Shown: one piece after another, positions 7,751 to 17,131 of the stretch
Position numbering within the stretch: position 1 is the first letter of the stretch
Layout: each line of letters starts with the position of its first letter
Assembly (NCBI GenBank): GCA_947372105.1
Contig: CANBSH010000017.1
Coordinates: forward strand, 1-43,795
Origin: Chitinophagaceae bacterium
GTDB taxonomy: Bacteria > Bacteroidota > Bacteroidia > Chitinophagales > Chitinophagaceae
Length of the DNA stretch: 43,795 nucleotides
Direction of reading: 5' to 3'
Program-made: the position numbers and the translations under genes
Notes under the pieces: generated by a model
What the model was told of the DNA's origin: nothing
What the model saw: the letters and a program-made list of their open reading frames with translations, nothing else
Databases searched by the model: none

Positions 7751-9520
7751 ATGAATTTGATAACGAATTTAAAAGAGAACACTTCAAAATGCTTACATAC
7801 TTTGTATGGGGTTAACATCGCTCCCGAACAAGTATTAGTAAATGCGACTAAACCCGAATTTGAAGGAGACTATACGATTGTGCTATTTGCCTTTGTAAAA
7901 CAATTAGGTAAAAGTCCCGAAGTATTAGGCAATGAATTAGGAGCTGCTATGTTAGCTCAAGCACCTCATTTGATAAGTCAATTTAATATAGTCAAAGGAT
8001 TTTTAAACTTTACTATTCAAGATACTTTTTGGTTAGATTTTATTCATACAACAGATTCGAAAAATTTACTCCCTTCTACCCTTACTCCTCGTAAAGTGAT
8101 GATAGAATATTCCTCCCCAAATACGAACAAGCCTTTACACTTAGGCCATTTAAGAAATAACTTTTTAGGATGGAGTATTGCCGAAATATTAAAACTACAA
8201 GGCAATGAAGTTGTAAAAACATGTATTGTGAATGATCGTGGAATTCATATTTGTAAAAGTATGATTGCATGGCAGTTATTTGCGAACGGAGCAACGCCTC
8301 AGGATACGAATCAAAAAGGAGACCATTTTGTAGGTGATTATTATGTAAAATTCAATGACGCTTATAAAGCAGAGGTAGAAGAATTAATAGCAAAGGGAAT
8401 GTCGAAAGATGACGCTGAAAAAGAAGCCCCTATTCAAAAAGCAGCGCAGGCCTTATTATTAAAATGGGAACAAGGGGATGCGCAAACCATGGATCTCTGG
8501 AAAAGAATGAATGAGTGGGTATATGCTGGATTTGACGTGACTTATCAAAAAATAGGATCCGATTTCTTTAAAACTTATTACGAAAGCAATACTTATTTAT
8601 TAGGTAAAGAATTAGTAGATCAAGGTTTAGCTAAAAAGGTATTTTACCAAAAAGAAGACAATTCGGTTTGGATCGATTTAACCCAAGATGGATTAGATGA
8701 AAAAATTGTTAGACGTAAGGATGGCACATCGGTATATATTACTCAGGATATTGGCTTAGCCGAATTAAAACAGAAAGAATTTAATACAGATGCTAGTATT
8801 TATGTAGTGGGTGATGAACAAAATTATCATTTTAAAGTACTCAAATTAATTTGTCAAAAACTACAGCTTCCTGCCTCTGATGGTATTTATCATTTAAGTT
8901 ATGGCATGGTGGAACTGCCTACGGGTAAAATGAAAAGCAGAGAAGGCACTGTGGTAGATGCAGATGATTTAGTAGATGCGATGATTCAAATTGCAAAAGA
9001 AAAAACTGAATCCTTAGGCAAAGTAAGTGAATTTGATGAAGCTCAATTGTTAGAACTATATAACACCATTGGTTTAGGCGCCTTAAAATTCTTCTTACTA
9101 AGAGTAGACCCTAAAAAGAAAATGATTTTTAATCCTGAAGAAAGCATTGACTTTCATGGATTCACCGGCCCTTTTATTCAATATACCCATGCACGTATTA
9201 AAAGTATTTTGAAAAAGACAGGAACCAACAACGTTAAAACGACTGGTACCTTATTGCCGCTTGAAAAACAATTGGCTATTGAATTATCTACTTTCCCTGC
9301 AGTAATCAATGAAGCAGCCGATACGCTAGACCCTTCTAAAGTAGCCATCTATACTTTTAACTTGGCTAAATTATTCAATACTTTTTACGCTGAATTATCC
9401 ATTGCGAATGCAGAATCGGAAGAGAAAAAGAATTTGCGTATCCAATTAGGAATATTGACAGCTGCTACCTTACAAAAAGGGATGCAAGCTTTAGGCATTG
9501 CAGTTCCAGAAAGAATGTAA
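7751..9520 (+). CDS. argS: Arginyl-tRNA synthetase
   Basis: 589 residues, the usual class I ArgRS length. The N-terminal Add1 domain occupies about residues 1-95. The HIGH motif appears in 'NKPLHLGHLRN' (about residues 126-136) preceded by 'IEYSSPNT'. The KMSKS equivalent is 'GKMKSREG' near residue 391. The C-terminal DALR anticodon-binding domain starts around 'GPFIQYTHARIKSIL'. It charges tRNA-Arg in the cytosol. The gene stands alone, divergent from the gtrA-like gene and convergent with trmH. No strong terminator is visible in the 52-bp gap after it. Confidence 0.97.
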   Translation: MNLITNLKENTSKCLHTLYGVNIAPEQVLVNATKPEFEGDYTIVLFAFVKQLGKSPEVLGNELGAAMLAQAPHLISQFNIVKGFLNFTIQDTFWLDFIHTTDSKNLLPSTLTPRKVMIEYSSPNTNKPLHLGHLRNNFLGWSIAEILKLQGNEVVKTCIVNDRGIHICKSMIAWQLFANGATPQDTNQKGDHFVGDYYVKFNDAYKAEVEELIAKGMSKDDAEKEAPIQKAAQALLLKWEQGDAQTMDLWKRMNEWVYAGFDVTYQKIGSDFFKTYYESNTYLLGKELVDQGLAKKVFYQKEDNSVWIDLTQDGLDEKIVRRKDGTSVYITQDIGLAELKQKEFNTDASIYVVGDEQNYHFKVLKLICQKLQLPASDGIYHLSYGMVELPTGKMKSREGTVVDADDLVDAMIQIAKEKTESLGKVSEFDEAQLLELYNTIGLGALKFFLLRVDPKKKMIFNPEESIDFHGFTGPFIQYTHARIKSILKKTGTNNVKTTGTLLPLEKQLAIELSTFPAVINEAADTLDPSKVAIYTFNLAKLFNTFYAELSIANAESEEKKNLRIQLGILTAATLQKGMQALGIAVPERM

Positions 9521-9572
9521 GACTTCAAATAAATCAGCAATCTTATTTTTAAAAATCTAGAAATTACTTTGC

Positions 9573-10205
9573 TTAACTTCTTTTTTGTTTAGAATTCACA
9601 TACATCTCAGGTGTTTCCTCTTCAAAACCCCACTGTTCTAACAAAGCATTCATTTGCGCAGGAGGCAATGTGGCTTGATCATAATGACCTGCATTCATTT
9701 TTTGACGCATGGCTTCATAAATACTCACTGCACACGCCACCGATATATTTAAACTTTGAATGATTCCCATTTGAGGGATTACAAAATTCCCATCTGCTAA
9801 AGCTCTAAATTCATCTGTCACCCCTGCATGTTCATTGCCAAATACCAATGCCACCGATTGGGTGAAATTAATATCATGCAAACTCACTGCATCACTTGAT
9901 AAATGTGTTGTCAAAATAGTTTTAAAATTTTTTCTGAGTGCTGTAACGCAATTCTCTAAATCATCAAATTCGTGAATCGTCAGCCATTTTAAAGCGCTAC
10001 TACTACTCCGATAGCCCCATTTTTTATGTCGGGGGATTTTAGTCGTTAAAACATATACATCCTGAATACCCACTGCATCACAGGTACGCAAGACAGCAGA
10101 GACATTATGAGGATCATCTACATTCTCTAATACCACCGTCAAGTTGGCTTGACGTTTACTTAATACTTTTATTAATTTTTCGCTTCTTTCTGGCGTCATT
10201 GTCAT
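9573..10205 (-). CDS. trmH: TrmH-type tRNA (guanosine 2'-O)-methyltransferase
   Basis: 210 residues, a SPOUT-fold (alpha/beta knot) 2'-O-methyltransferase. Motif 1 is 'NVSAVLRTCDAVGI' with the conserved Asn and Arg. Motif 2 is 'VALVFGNEHAGVTDE', and motif 3 is 'IPQMGIIQSLNISVACAVSIYEAMR', which forms the SAM-binding knot. The length and the basic 'IPRHKKWGYRSSSSALKWL' segment fit TrmH, which methylates G18 of tRNAs, better than rRNA methyltransferases. The ATG overlaps the TAA of the upstream epimerase gene by one base (TAATG), so the two are translationally coupled. Confidence 0.85.
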   Translation of the reverse strand: MTMTPERSEKLIKVLSKRQANLTVVLENVDDPHNVSAVLRTCDAVGIQDVYVLTTKIPRHKKWGYRSSSSALKWLTIHEFDDLENCVTALRKNFKTILTTHLSSDAVSLHDINFTQSVALVFGNEHAGVTDEFRALADGNFVIPQMGIIQSLNISVACAVSIYEAMRQKMNAGHYDQATLPPAQMNALLEQWGFEEETPEMYVNSKQKRS

Positions 10206-11251
10206 TACTTTTTAAAAGGAGGTCGATATTGCACTCCTAACCCTGGAGCAGTTAAAGGTTGTATCTGTCCTTTGTTTTGCTGAAATTCAAAATCCAACCC
10301 TACCCCATTTAATTCAGTCATTAATAAAGGGCCATCCATATCTACATAATCTAATTGCGGTAAAAATTGAGCAATTGCAGCTGATCCTATCACACTCTCA
10401 TTCATACTTCCCATCATCACTTTTAATCCTAAGGCTCTGGCTTCTTTAATCATTCTTAAGGCAGGTGTTAAACCACTGCATTTGGTTAATTTAATATTGA
10501 TGCCATGAAAATGTTCAGCACATAAAGCCACATCCTTTTCAAATACACAGGACTCGTCAGCAAACAAAGGCAACACCGACGCTTGTTTTAATATTTTCAT
10601 TCCTTCCCAATTGTCTTTCGCTAAAGGTTGTTCTACCAATTCTACACCTAACTCAGCCAATGCTGGAATTTTTTGTAATGCTTCTTCGGTAGTCCATCCT
10701 GCATTTGCATCTACCCTTATAGGATGCGTGGTGTGTTTTCTTAAAGCGGCAATCATTTCAATATCATAGTCCGTCCCTACTTTTACTTTATAAATGGGCC
10801 ATGGATGTGCTTCCATTTTTTGTACCATTTTTTCAATGGGGTCAATTCCTAAAGTATAATCACAAATAGGAACCTGATTCACTTCCCAAGGTGTTTGCCA
10901 CATCTCATGTAAGGATTGCTTTTTCATTTGTCCAAACAAATCCCATCCTGCCATATCTAGGGCACAAACTAAAAATGGATCTTGTGGAAATAAATGGTGT
11001 AAGAAATGCCAAAAACGTTCGGGATCTATTAATGCGAATTTTTCAATCAGCTTTCTGTTTTTTTCGAGTTGCTCCATCATGTGCGCTACTGTTACTTGAT
11101 AGTAAACAATTGCCGGGGCTTCTCCAAAGCCTGACCAATTGCCTAAGGACAAGCGAACCATTATACTTGATTGATGTGTTTTGGTTCGTCCATTAGAAAT
11201 TGTAAATGGATATTCAAAAGGTAATTGCTGTTCCCAAAAATCTAATTGCAC
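10205..11251 (-). CDS. Enolase-superfamily dipeptide epimerase
   Basis: 348 residues. Muconate-lactonizing-type enolase superfamily member with the acid/base Lys pair at 'KVKVG' (K155, K157), metal ligands D181 ('VDANAGW'), E207 ('VEQPL') and D232 ('ADESC'), and the second Lys in 'INIKLTKCSG' (about K257). This pattern fits L-Ala-D/L-Glu (dipeptide) epimerases, which act on murein-derived dipeptides, although other dipeptide specificities exist. The start is GTG at 11251; no in-frame ATG fits better. It is coupled to trmH downstream. Confidence 0.88.
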   Translation of the reverse strand: MQLDFWEQQLPFEYPFTISNGRTKTHQSSIMVRLSLGNWSGFGEAPAIVYYQVTVAHMMEQLEKNRKLIEKFALIDPERFWHFLHHLFPQDPFLVCALDMAGWDLFGQMKKQSLHEMWQTPWEVNQVPICDYTLGIDPIEKMVQKMEAHPWPIYKVKVGTDYDIEMIAALRKHTTHPIRVDANAGWTTEEALQKIPALAELGVELVEQPLAKDNWEGMKILKQASVLPLFADESCVFEKDVALCAEHFHGINIKLTKCSGLTPALRMIKEARALGLKVMMGSMNESVIGSAAIAQFLPQLDYVDMDGPLLMTELNGVGLDFEFQQNKGQIQPLTAPGLGVQYRPPFKK

Positions 11252-11307
11252 AAAATATATTTTTGCTAAGATACAAAACCCACACCTTAAAAACTAGTAT
11301 TTAAAGC

Positions 11308-14076
11308 CTAGCGCCCACTAGCTTTGATGGTATTAAACCATTCTTGATTAAAGTTCTTTTCTTGCAGTAAATTTTCCAAGGTAAGATGCATCCTATATCT
11401 CCAATAATGTTTAGGATTGGCAGGGATATTAATTTGTTCTTCTTTAGGGTTTACTCTTCTTAAAGCGTCGTCCACGCCTAAATAATCTTGCAACTGGAAG
11501 ATAGCCCACATAGCAGGCGAATATAAATGTTGCGCTAAAATGGCTTTATTAATCCAACCTTCACAAAAAATAGGCGCTTCTCCCAATTGTCCAATTTCAT
11601 CATTATAAAAATGTTGCGTTTTAAATCGGTCTTCTTCCCACCAACCTCTAATAGTACTTGTATCATGTGAACTTGGTGTCACTACACTTAAATAAGGGGC
11701 ATCATTTGGATGACTAAAAGTGGTATTAGAAGCTTTGGGCATTCTTTGTACTTCTAAACTTAACATCCCTAATTGATGCATAACATGAGGAACACAAGCA
11801 GGCACTAATCCTAAATCCTCTCCACAAATCAACATGTTCGTGGACTTTTTAAGCATCGGTAATTTATTCAATGCTTCTTTTTCCCAAGCTTGATCCTGAC
11901 GAATAAAAAAGTAATGATTGTATAGCTCGTTTAAAACCTGCTTGGTCTTTTCATCTAAGTGTTGAAATGAGGAAGTAGCTCCTATATTAAATCTAAAATG
12001 AAAAGTTTGTGCTTTTTCACCATCAAATAAAATAACATTACTGATTAAATTATATAAGCCATTTTTAATTTTTGCATGCCATTCATCATCTGGCAAGTTT
12101 TCAAAATGACTTTCCACCAATCTTTGATTTTCAAAAGCGGGTATTAATTCATAATGCCCCTCTCCTAAAAATTTTAAATAATGTTGTTTGACATAATCAT
12201 TATCGTATCCAAATTCTTTCAATAAAACGGTTTCATTGATATATGGCTTTGTAAATCGATAATGATCCAATGAAATCCCTTTACTATTTATTTCCTGCAA
12301 AGTCACTGGTATTGCTGGAACAAAACGGCCCATGATTCCTTCTACCTGATTCATTGGGATACTCCAAATACGGAAGAAACCTAAAATATGATCTATTCTA
12401 AAAGCATCAAAGTAAAAACTCATTTGCTCAAAACGCAATTTCCACCAATTGTAATCATTGCTCGCCATGGTATTCCAATTGTAAGTAGGGAAACCCCAGT
12501 TTTGCCCTTTGACCGCAAAATCATCTGGAGGCGCACCTGCCTGCATATCCATGTGAAATAAATTAGGATGTTGCCAAGCATCTGCTCCATAACGATATAC
12601 TCCAATGGGAATGTCTCCTTTCACAACCACTCCATGCTCATGAGCATATTGAGTAGAAGCACTTAATTGTAAATGCAAATGATATTGAACAAAATAATAA
12701 AACGCAATATCCTGGTAAGTTTTGGCAGAAGGATCTGTTAATGCATCTATTTCCTTTTGCACATATTTTGCATGAGATGGCCAGGTATTAAAATCTACCG
12801 ACCCATGTAAATCTCTTAAATAAGAAAATGCACTATAAGAAATTAACCAATGCGCATTATTTTGAAAAAACATTTTGAATTCAATGGATTCTAAATCCTT
12901 TTTTCCATTTTTAGCATACAACAATCTTAATACCTCCCACTTTAATTGCATCACTGCTTCGTAATCTATTTCAGCAAGTGCATTTAAAGCATCCATTTGT
13001 TTTTGAAAAGGCCTTAACAATTTCTCTTGCCCTTTTTGAATGACATCTTGCAAATGAATAAACATAGGATGCAAAGCGAATGCAGATATAGCAGCATAAG
13101 GATAAGAATCTTTCCAAGTATGTGTTGCTGTGGTATCGTTTAAGGGCAATAATTGAATCAATTTCAACCCCACTTTTTTAGCCCAATCCACCAAGTATTT
13201 TAAATCAGCAAACTCTCCTACTCCTGCTCCGTGTGAGGAACGTAAAGAAAATACTGGTATCGCTACACCAGCCCCTTTCCAATGGTTGTTGCTTAATTGT
13301 GCAAAGCCATCATTAATAATAACAAGTTTATCTTTTTGAACACTTTCATATAACACTCTATTGTTTCCATTTTCAAAATCAATAAAAGTATTTTTTTGGG
13401 TATCAAACACACCAAACTTATATACAAAAGGAAAAGTACATTTATTTAAATCTAAACTTATTTCATAATAAGGTGCATCCGAAATTTTAGTCAACAACAA
13501 AGGTTTCTTAACACCCCACTTACCTAACAATGGAGCTTCTCCCACCATGCAAAGTGTTTGTTGTGGTTCTAGTAAAGGTGCTTTAACTCTAAAAATATGG
13601 GTCGTATTAGACTCAATACCATTAGAAGGTTTTTGTTGATGTGGTTGAGGTAGTAAAACATTTATAAATGGCTCTGAATAAAAAACATTTTCAGTATAGC
13701 CTGTAAAATTCCAAGCATCTAAAATGACTAAGTCAGTAGATTGAACTCGTAAAGGATGAAACACTTTATCCTTCCCCCAATCAAACACTTTTGTACCATC
13801 TGGATTTAAGATAAAATAATGATACGTGATTTTATCCTGCGTAATAGGTTCTGTTATATCTAAATGTAATACCCAATAAGAATCATTCAAGTAAACTAAA
13901 GGAATCGCTTTATCAATTTGATTATTACCTAATATGGGATGATCCCCATATATAAATAAGGTCTGACCATAAGTGGTTTGATATTTTAATTGAAAGCTTA
14001 CTTTTTGGAGGGGTGCTTTTTTGTCAATCTTCTTCTTCAATATGGACTTATTATGTTCAACAGTCTGCATATCCAT
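11308..14076 (-). CDS. malQ: 4-alpha-glucanotransferase (GH77) with two N-terminal CBM20 modules
   Basis: 922 residues, much longer than E. coli MalQ (about 690). Two starch-binding CBM20-type modules precede the catalytic domain: about residues 20-135 ('VSFQLKYQTTYGQTLFIYG') and about 148-265 ('LEPQQTLCMVGEAPLLGKW'). The GH77 domain starts with 'PVFSLRSSHGAGVGEFADLKYLV'. Catalytic residues are visible: nucleophile in 'FRIDHILGFFR' (about residue 560), acid/base in 'ICGEDLGLVP' (about 750) and the third carboxylate in 'SSHDTSTIRGWW' (about 802). It moves maltooligosaccharide chains between glucans in the cytosol. The layout resembles plant DPE2. It probably works with the amylase and glgB at the right end of the window. 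Divergent from rnhA. Confidence 0.95.
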   Translation of the reverse strand: MDMQTVEHNKSILKKKIDKKAPLQKVSFQLKYQTTYGQTLFIYGDHPILGNNQIDKAIPLVYLNDSYWVLHLDITEPITQDKITYHYFILNPDGTKVFDWGKDKVFHPLRVQSTDLVILDAWNFTGYTENVFYSEPFINVLLPQPHQQKPSNGIESNTTHIFRVKAPLLEPQQTLCMVGEAPLLGKWGVKKPLLLTKISDAPYYEISLDLNKCTFPFVYKFGVFDTQKNTFIDFENGNNRVLYESVQKDKLVIINDGFAQLSNNHWKGAGVAIPVFSLRSSHGAGVGEFADLKYLVDWAKKVGLKLIQLLPLNDTTATHTWKDSYPYAAISAFALHPMFIHLQDVIQKGQEKLLRPFQKQMDALNALAEIDYEAVMQLKWEVLRLLYAKNGKKDLESIEFKMFFQNNAHWLISYSAFSYLRDLHGSVDFNTWPSHAKYVQKEIDALTDPSAKTYQDIAFYYFVQYHLHLQLSASTQYAHEHGVVVKGDIPIGVYRYGADAWQHPNLFHMDMQAGAPPDDFAVKGQNWGFPTYNWNTMASNDYNWWKLRFEQMSFYFDAFRIDHILGFFRIWSIPMNQVEGIMGRFVPAIPVTLQEINSKGISLDHYRFTKPYINETVLLKEFGYDNDYVKQHYLKFLGEGHYELIPAFENQRLVESHFENLPDDEWHAKIKNGLYNLISNVILFDGEKAQTFHFRFNIGATSSFQHLDEKTKQVLNELYNHYFFIRQDQAWEKEALNKLPMLKKSTNMLICGEDLGLVPACVPHVMHQLGMLSLEVQRMPKASNTTFSHPNDAPYLSVVTPSSHDTSTIRGWWEEDRFKTQHFYNDEIGQLGEAPIFCEGWINKAILAQHLYSPAMWAIFQLQDYLGVDDALRRVNPKEEQINIPANPKHYWRYRMHLTLENLLQEKNFNQEWFNTIKASGR

Positions 14077-14197
14077 CTTTTTTGCAATACAATCGTTAAT
14101 TATTAAATTTCAACAAGTGGACCTAAAGTTAAATAAATAGTGTGTAAAAAGAACACATTAATATAAAAACTTCCTATATTTTGGATAACTAAGTTGG

Positions 14198-14205
14198 TAA
14201 ATTTG
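14198..14205 (+). promoter_or_regulatory. TAnnTTTG -7 box for rnhA
   Basis: TAAATTTG in the malQ/rnhA divergent gap, 57 bp before the rnhA ATG. The nearest upstream TTG gives only a 14-bp spacer, so support is limited. Confidence 0.3.
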
Positions 14206-14262
14206 TATATTGCTTATTATCAATAGTTTAGATATTAATTATAGCCTCATTTTCAACTTATT

Positions 14263-14724
14263 ATGGAGAAAGTAGTGATATATACGGATGGCTCTTCCCG
14301 AGGAAACCCTGGCCCTGGTGGTTATGGCGCCTTACTTATGTGGGGTGGCAAAGCGAAGGAAATATCCGAAGGATTTAGAAAAACGACTAATAATAGAATG
14401 GAATTATTGGCCGTTATAAAGGCACTTCATACACTCAAAAAAAATGATTTTCCCATACATATTTATACAGATAGCAAATATGTGGTAGAATCCGTAGAGA
14501 AAAAATGGTTAGATAATTGGATCAAGACCAATTTTAAAGGCGGGAAAAAGAATAAGGACTTATGGCTGCAATACCATGATATAGCAGAAAAATTCAAGAT
14601 ACATTTTCATTGGGTGAAAGGTCATGCTGATAACCCCCACAATAATAGATGCGACGAATTAGCGACCCTTGCTGCAGACAATGGCCCATGGCATATTGAT
14701 GCTGAATACGAAGCGATACAATAA
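14263..14724 (+). CDS. rnhA: Ribonuclease HI
   Basis: 153 residues, the usual length. The four catalytic carboxylates are all visible: D9 ('IYTDGSSRGNPGPGG'), E47 ('NNRMELLAV'), D70 ('IYTDSKYV') and D131 ('RCDELA'), plus H121 in 'WVKGHAD'. It cleaves the RNA strand of RNA-DNA hybrids, removing primers and R-loops. It is a single gene, divergent from malQ and convergent with the DUF6580-like gene. The following gap (14725-14801) is AT-rich without a strong terminator. Confidence 0.97.
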   Translation: MEKVVIYTDGSSRGNPGPGGYGALLMWGGKAKEISEGFRKTTNNRMELLAVIKALHTLKKNDFPIHIYTDSKYVVESVEKKWLDNWIKTNFKGGKKNKDLWLQYHDIAEKFKIHFHWVKGHADNPHNNRCDELATLAADNGPWHIDAEYEAIQ

Positions 14725-14801
14725 AGTGAACGCTGAAATACAATAATGAAGAACTAGATTCTTTCCTTACTAGATATTATTTATAATAGATACTTTTTAT
14801 A

Positions 14802-15356
14802 CTAGATACTTTTGAAGTTGGGAACCATTAAACGGAAGCTTCCAAATAACATAGCTCCAAATACCAAAGTTCCAGCAACACTATAAGGATAGAATGGTAA
14901 ACCATCTACCATAGTTTGAACTAAACCAGTCATGTTAAGTGCATGATGATATCCGCCTCCAGAAGACCATACTAAAAAGTTAGACACTAAAAAGTAAGCT
15001 GTAGGAGCTGCTAAAAATCCAACTATAAATTTAGATAACTTATTTGATTGTAAACCAAATCCAAACACAGCAGTTCCTGCAATTAAAATATAATTTAACA
15101 ATTGCCCTTCATAAAAACCTTGCATGTTTGTTAAGTGAAATTGAAATAACACTTGATATAATACATCCGAAATAAACATAGATATTAATGGAAGTAAAAA
15201 TGCAAATTGTTTTTTATTTGCAAATAAAGAACCTCCAAATAATGCGATTGCAATTTGTGGTGCAAATCCATAAGGTCTTCCAGGTAATACACGATATAAT
15301 GCACTAGTTGCAATCATGATGACTAAGGCTACTATTATTTGTTTGTTCAATTTCAT
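14802..15356 (-). CDS. DUF6580-like multi-spanning membrane protein
   Basis: 184 residues with about five hydrophobic segments: 'IIVALVIMIATSALYRVLP', 'FAPQIAIALFGGSLF', 'FAFLLPLISMFISDVLYQVLF', 'LLNYILIAGTAVFGFG', 'FIVGFLAAPTAYFLVSNFLVW'. The 'GRPYGFAPQIAIALFGG' start and 'DVLYQ' after a polar turn match small Bacteroidota proteins annotated as DUF6580 putative transport proteins. They recall substrate-capture subunits of ECF transporters, but no substrate can be inferred. Single gene with a recognisable promoter at 15419-15450. Confidence 0.7.
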   Translation of the reverse strand: MKLNKQIIVALVIMIATSALYRVLPGRPYGFAPQIAIALFGGSLFANKKQFAFLLPLISMFISDVLYQVLFQFHLTNMQGFYEGQLLNYILIAGTAVFGFGLQSNKLSKFIVGFLAAPTAYFLVSNFLVWSSGGGYHHALNMTGLVQTMVDGLPFYPYSVAGTLVFGAMLFGSFRLMVPNFKSI

Positions 15357-15418
15357 TGTATATTCTTTTCGATCGAGTAAATGATGGGTTACTTAGTTAA
15401 ATATATAAATAAGGTTTT

Positions 15419-15450
15419 CAAAAATAAGGATTCAAGGCTATATTTTTCAA
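15419..15450 (-). promoter_or_regulatory. Bacteroidota-type promoter of the DUF6580-like gene
   Basis: On the minus strand TTG (15450-15448), a 21-bp spacer and TATTTTTG (15426-15419). The predicted transcript start is about 55 bp before the ATG at 15356. Confidence 0.5.
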
Positions 15451-15478
15451 TAATGATTTTCCTCAAATGTGAATAACC

Positions 15479-16669
15479 TTAGGGAACATAGGATTTAAAA
15501 GCCAAAACCTCTTCTTGAGCCTCTATGGTAACAGTTTGCCCAGCCAATACCATGGCTACTTCCCCGGCTTTTAGTACCAAATTATCTATGCTCAAAACAC
15601 CTTTCAAAACCAGCAACATTTCTATGGAATGACTCGTCATTGTATAAGATTGGCCGGCTTTCATAGCTATTTTGGTTAAACCAAAATCAGGAACCGGACA
15701 GGGGTAATGCATTTCCATTTCGTTCAAAGCTTCCCCTTTTAAAATAGTAGGATAAGTGGGGACAAAATGTACATGCTGTAATAATTCGGGTATATCAATA
15801 TGCTTTGGCGTTAATCCTCCTCTTAATACATTGTCACTATTCGCCATCAACTCAATATTTTGTCCTTCCAAATATGCATGTAATAAACCAGCTCCTTGAA
15901 AAATACCTTCATTAGGTTGAACATGAAGGATGTTTAAAATATAGATGGAAAAAATTCCTTTATCAATATTTTTTTCTGGAACCACTCCCTCATAATATTT
16001 ATTTGCCCAATAATGTGGATGTGATTTATGAACCGCTCCATTTTTAACCGAAGACACAGCATCTATCATAAGAGGTTTCAATATTCTGTCTGAGTCCTCA
16101 TTCGACAATTGCATAAAAAACTGGTACAAGCCTTGATAATCTATGCCTCTAAAATGATCTATCAAAGGATGGAAGTAATTATATTCTTGAAGTCTTGCTT
16201 CTAATAATTCAGGTGCTAAAAAACCATGAAGTAACCAAAACTCACTTAAAGCCACCATCACTTCTGGTTTGTGATTTTGATCTTTATAATTTCGATGAGA
16301 TGCATTTAATTCGACCCCTAACGATTCTTCTTTAGCAAATCCGATCATTGCATTTTCCTTACTAGGATGCACTTGAATGCTCAACATTTTTGACACATCC
16401 AATATTTTATACAAATAAGGCAGATTTGAAAATTGTGTGACCACCTCCTTCCCTAATAATTCAGTAGGATGTTGTTGAATAAAATCTATGATAGAAACAT
16501 TCCCTAATTCTGTTTCAATGATGGAAGGTGCCGAAACATGTGCACCCATCCAATACTCCGCAAAAGGTTTTTTATCAGGATTGGGTAAAGACATCAATTT
16601 TGGAATGAATTCACTACCACCCCAGTCATAATGCCTATGTTTTCCCTGTAATTTATACGCTCTTTGCAT
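15479..16669 (-). CDS. manA: Mannose-6-phosphate isomerase, class I
   Basis: 396 residues. The type I PMI fold is indicated by 'LQGKHRHYDWGGSEF' at the start, 'LSIQVHPSKENA' (zinc ligands Gln/His), 'NHKPEVMVAL' (zinc Glu) and 'FQGAGLLHAYLEG' (zinc His and active-site region). It interconverts mannose 6-phosphate and fructose 6-phosphate in the cytosol, supplying GDP-sugars for envelope polysaccharides. Monocistronic; divergent from yraN with a 38-bp gap, in which no clear -7 box is seen. Confidence 0.94.
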   Translation of the reverse strand: MQRAYKLQGKHRHYDWGGSEFIPKLMSLPNPDKKPFAEYWMGAHVSAPSIIETELGNVSIIDFIQQHPTELLGKEVVTQFSNLPYLYKILDVSKMLSIQVHPSKENAMIGFAKEESLGVELNASHRNYKDQNHKPEVMVALSEFWLLHGFLAPELLEARLQEYNYFHPLIDHFRGIDYQGLYQFFMQLSNEDSDRILKPLMIDAVSSVKNGAVHKSHPHYWANKYYEGVVPEKNIDKGIFSIYILNILHVQPNEGIFQGAGLLHAYLEGQNIELMANSDNVLRGGLTPKHIDIPELLQHVHFVPTYPTILKGEALNEMEMHYPCPVPDFGLTKIAMKAGQSYTMTSHSIEMLLVLKGVLSIDNLVLKAGEVAMVLAGQTVTIEAQEEVLAFKSYVP

Positions 16670-16707
16670 ATGTGTTAATCTCTTACTTTTAAAATTAAAA
16701 TAGGAAG

Positions 16708-17061
16708 ATGAATCACAAAGATACTGGGTTTTTTGGCGAAAATATGGCTGCCGATTATTTGCTTTTAAATGGATTTGAAATCTTATTTAGAAACTGGCGC
16801 TATAAACATTTAGAAATTGATATTATAGCAAGCAAAAACGGGATGCTGCATATTGTTGAAGTAAAAACTAGAAGCTCTATTGCCTTTGGCTATCCTGAAC
16901 AAAGTATTCAATCCCCTAAGATGCAATTTTTAAAAAATGCAGGTGCTATTTTTCAATATCAACACCCCCAATGGAAATATCTACAATTTGATGTGGTATC
17001 CATATTTTTAAACACCCATAACGAATGGGACTTGTTATTTATACAGGATGTTTACTTTTAA
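16708..17061 (+). CDS. YraN / UPF0102 family endonuclease-fold protein
   Basis: 117 residues, the typical length. The restriction-endonuclease-like core is clear: 'GENMAADYLLLNGFEILFRNWRYKHLEIDIIA' (Glu and Asp), then 'LHIVEVKTRSS' (E-V-K). The family is widespread and suspected to be a Holliday-junction-resolvase-like nuclease; its role is not settled. It is divergent from manA and 70 bp upstream of the SDR gene. Confidence 0.92.
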   Translation: MNHKDTGFFGENMAADYLLLNGFEILFRNWRYKHLEIDIIASKNGMLHIVEVKTRSSIAFGYPEQSIQSPKMQFLKNAGAIFQYQHPQWKYLQFDVVSIFLNTHNEWDLLFIQDVYF

Positions 17062-17131
17062 TTTTCAAAAACCCTTTAAAATCGTTAAATTGTTAAGTCA
17101 TAACAATTACTTGCTTATTTAAATTTTACTT

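Noticed and set aside
15357..15478. Riboswitch upstream of the DUF6580-like transporter gene
   Set aside because: No cobalamin, TPP or other riboswitch core was recognisable in the short AT-rich leader.
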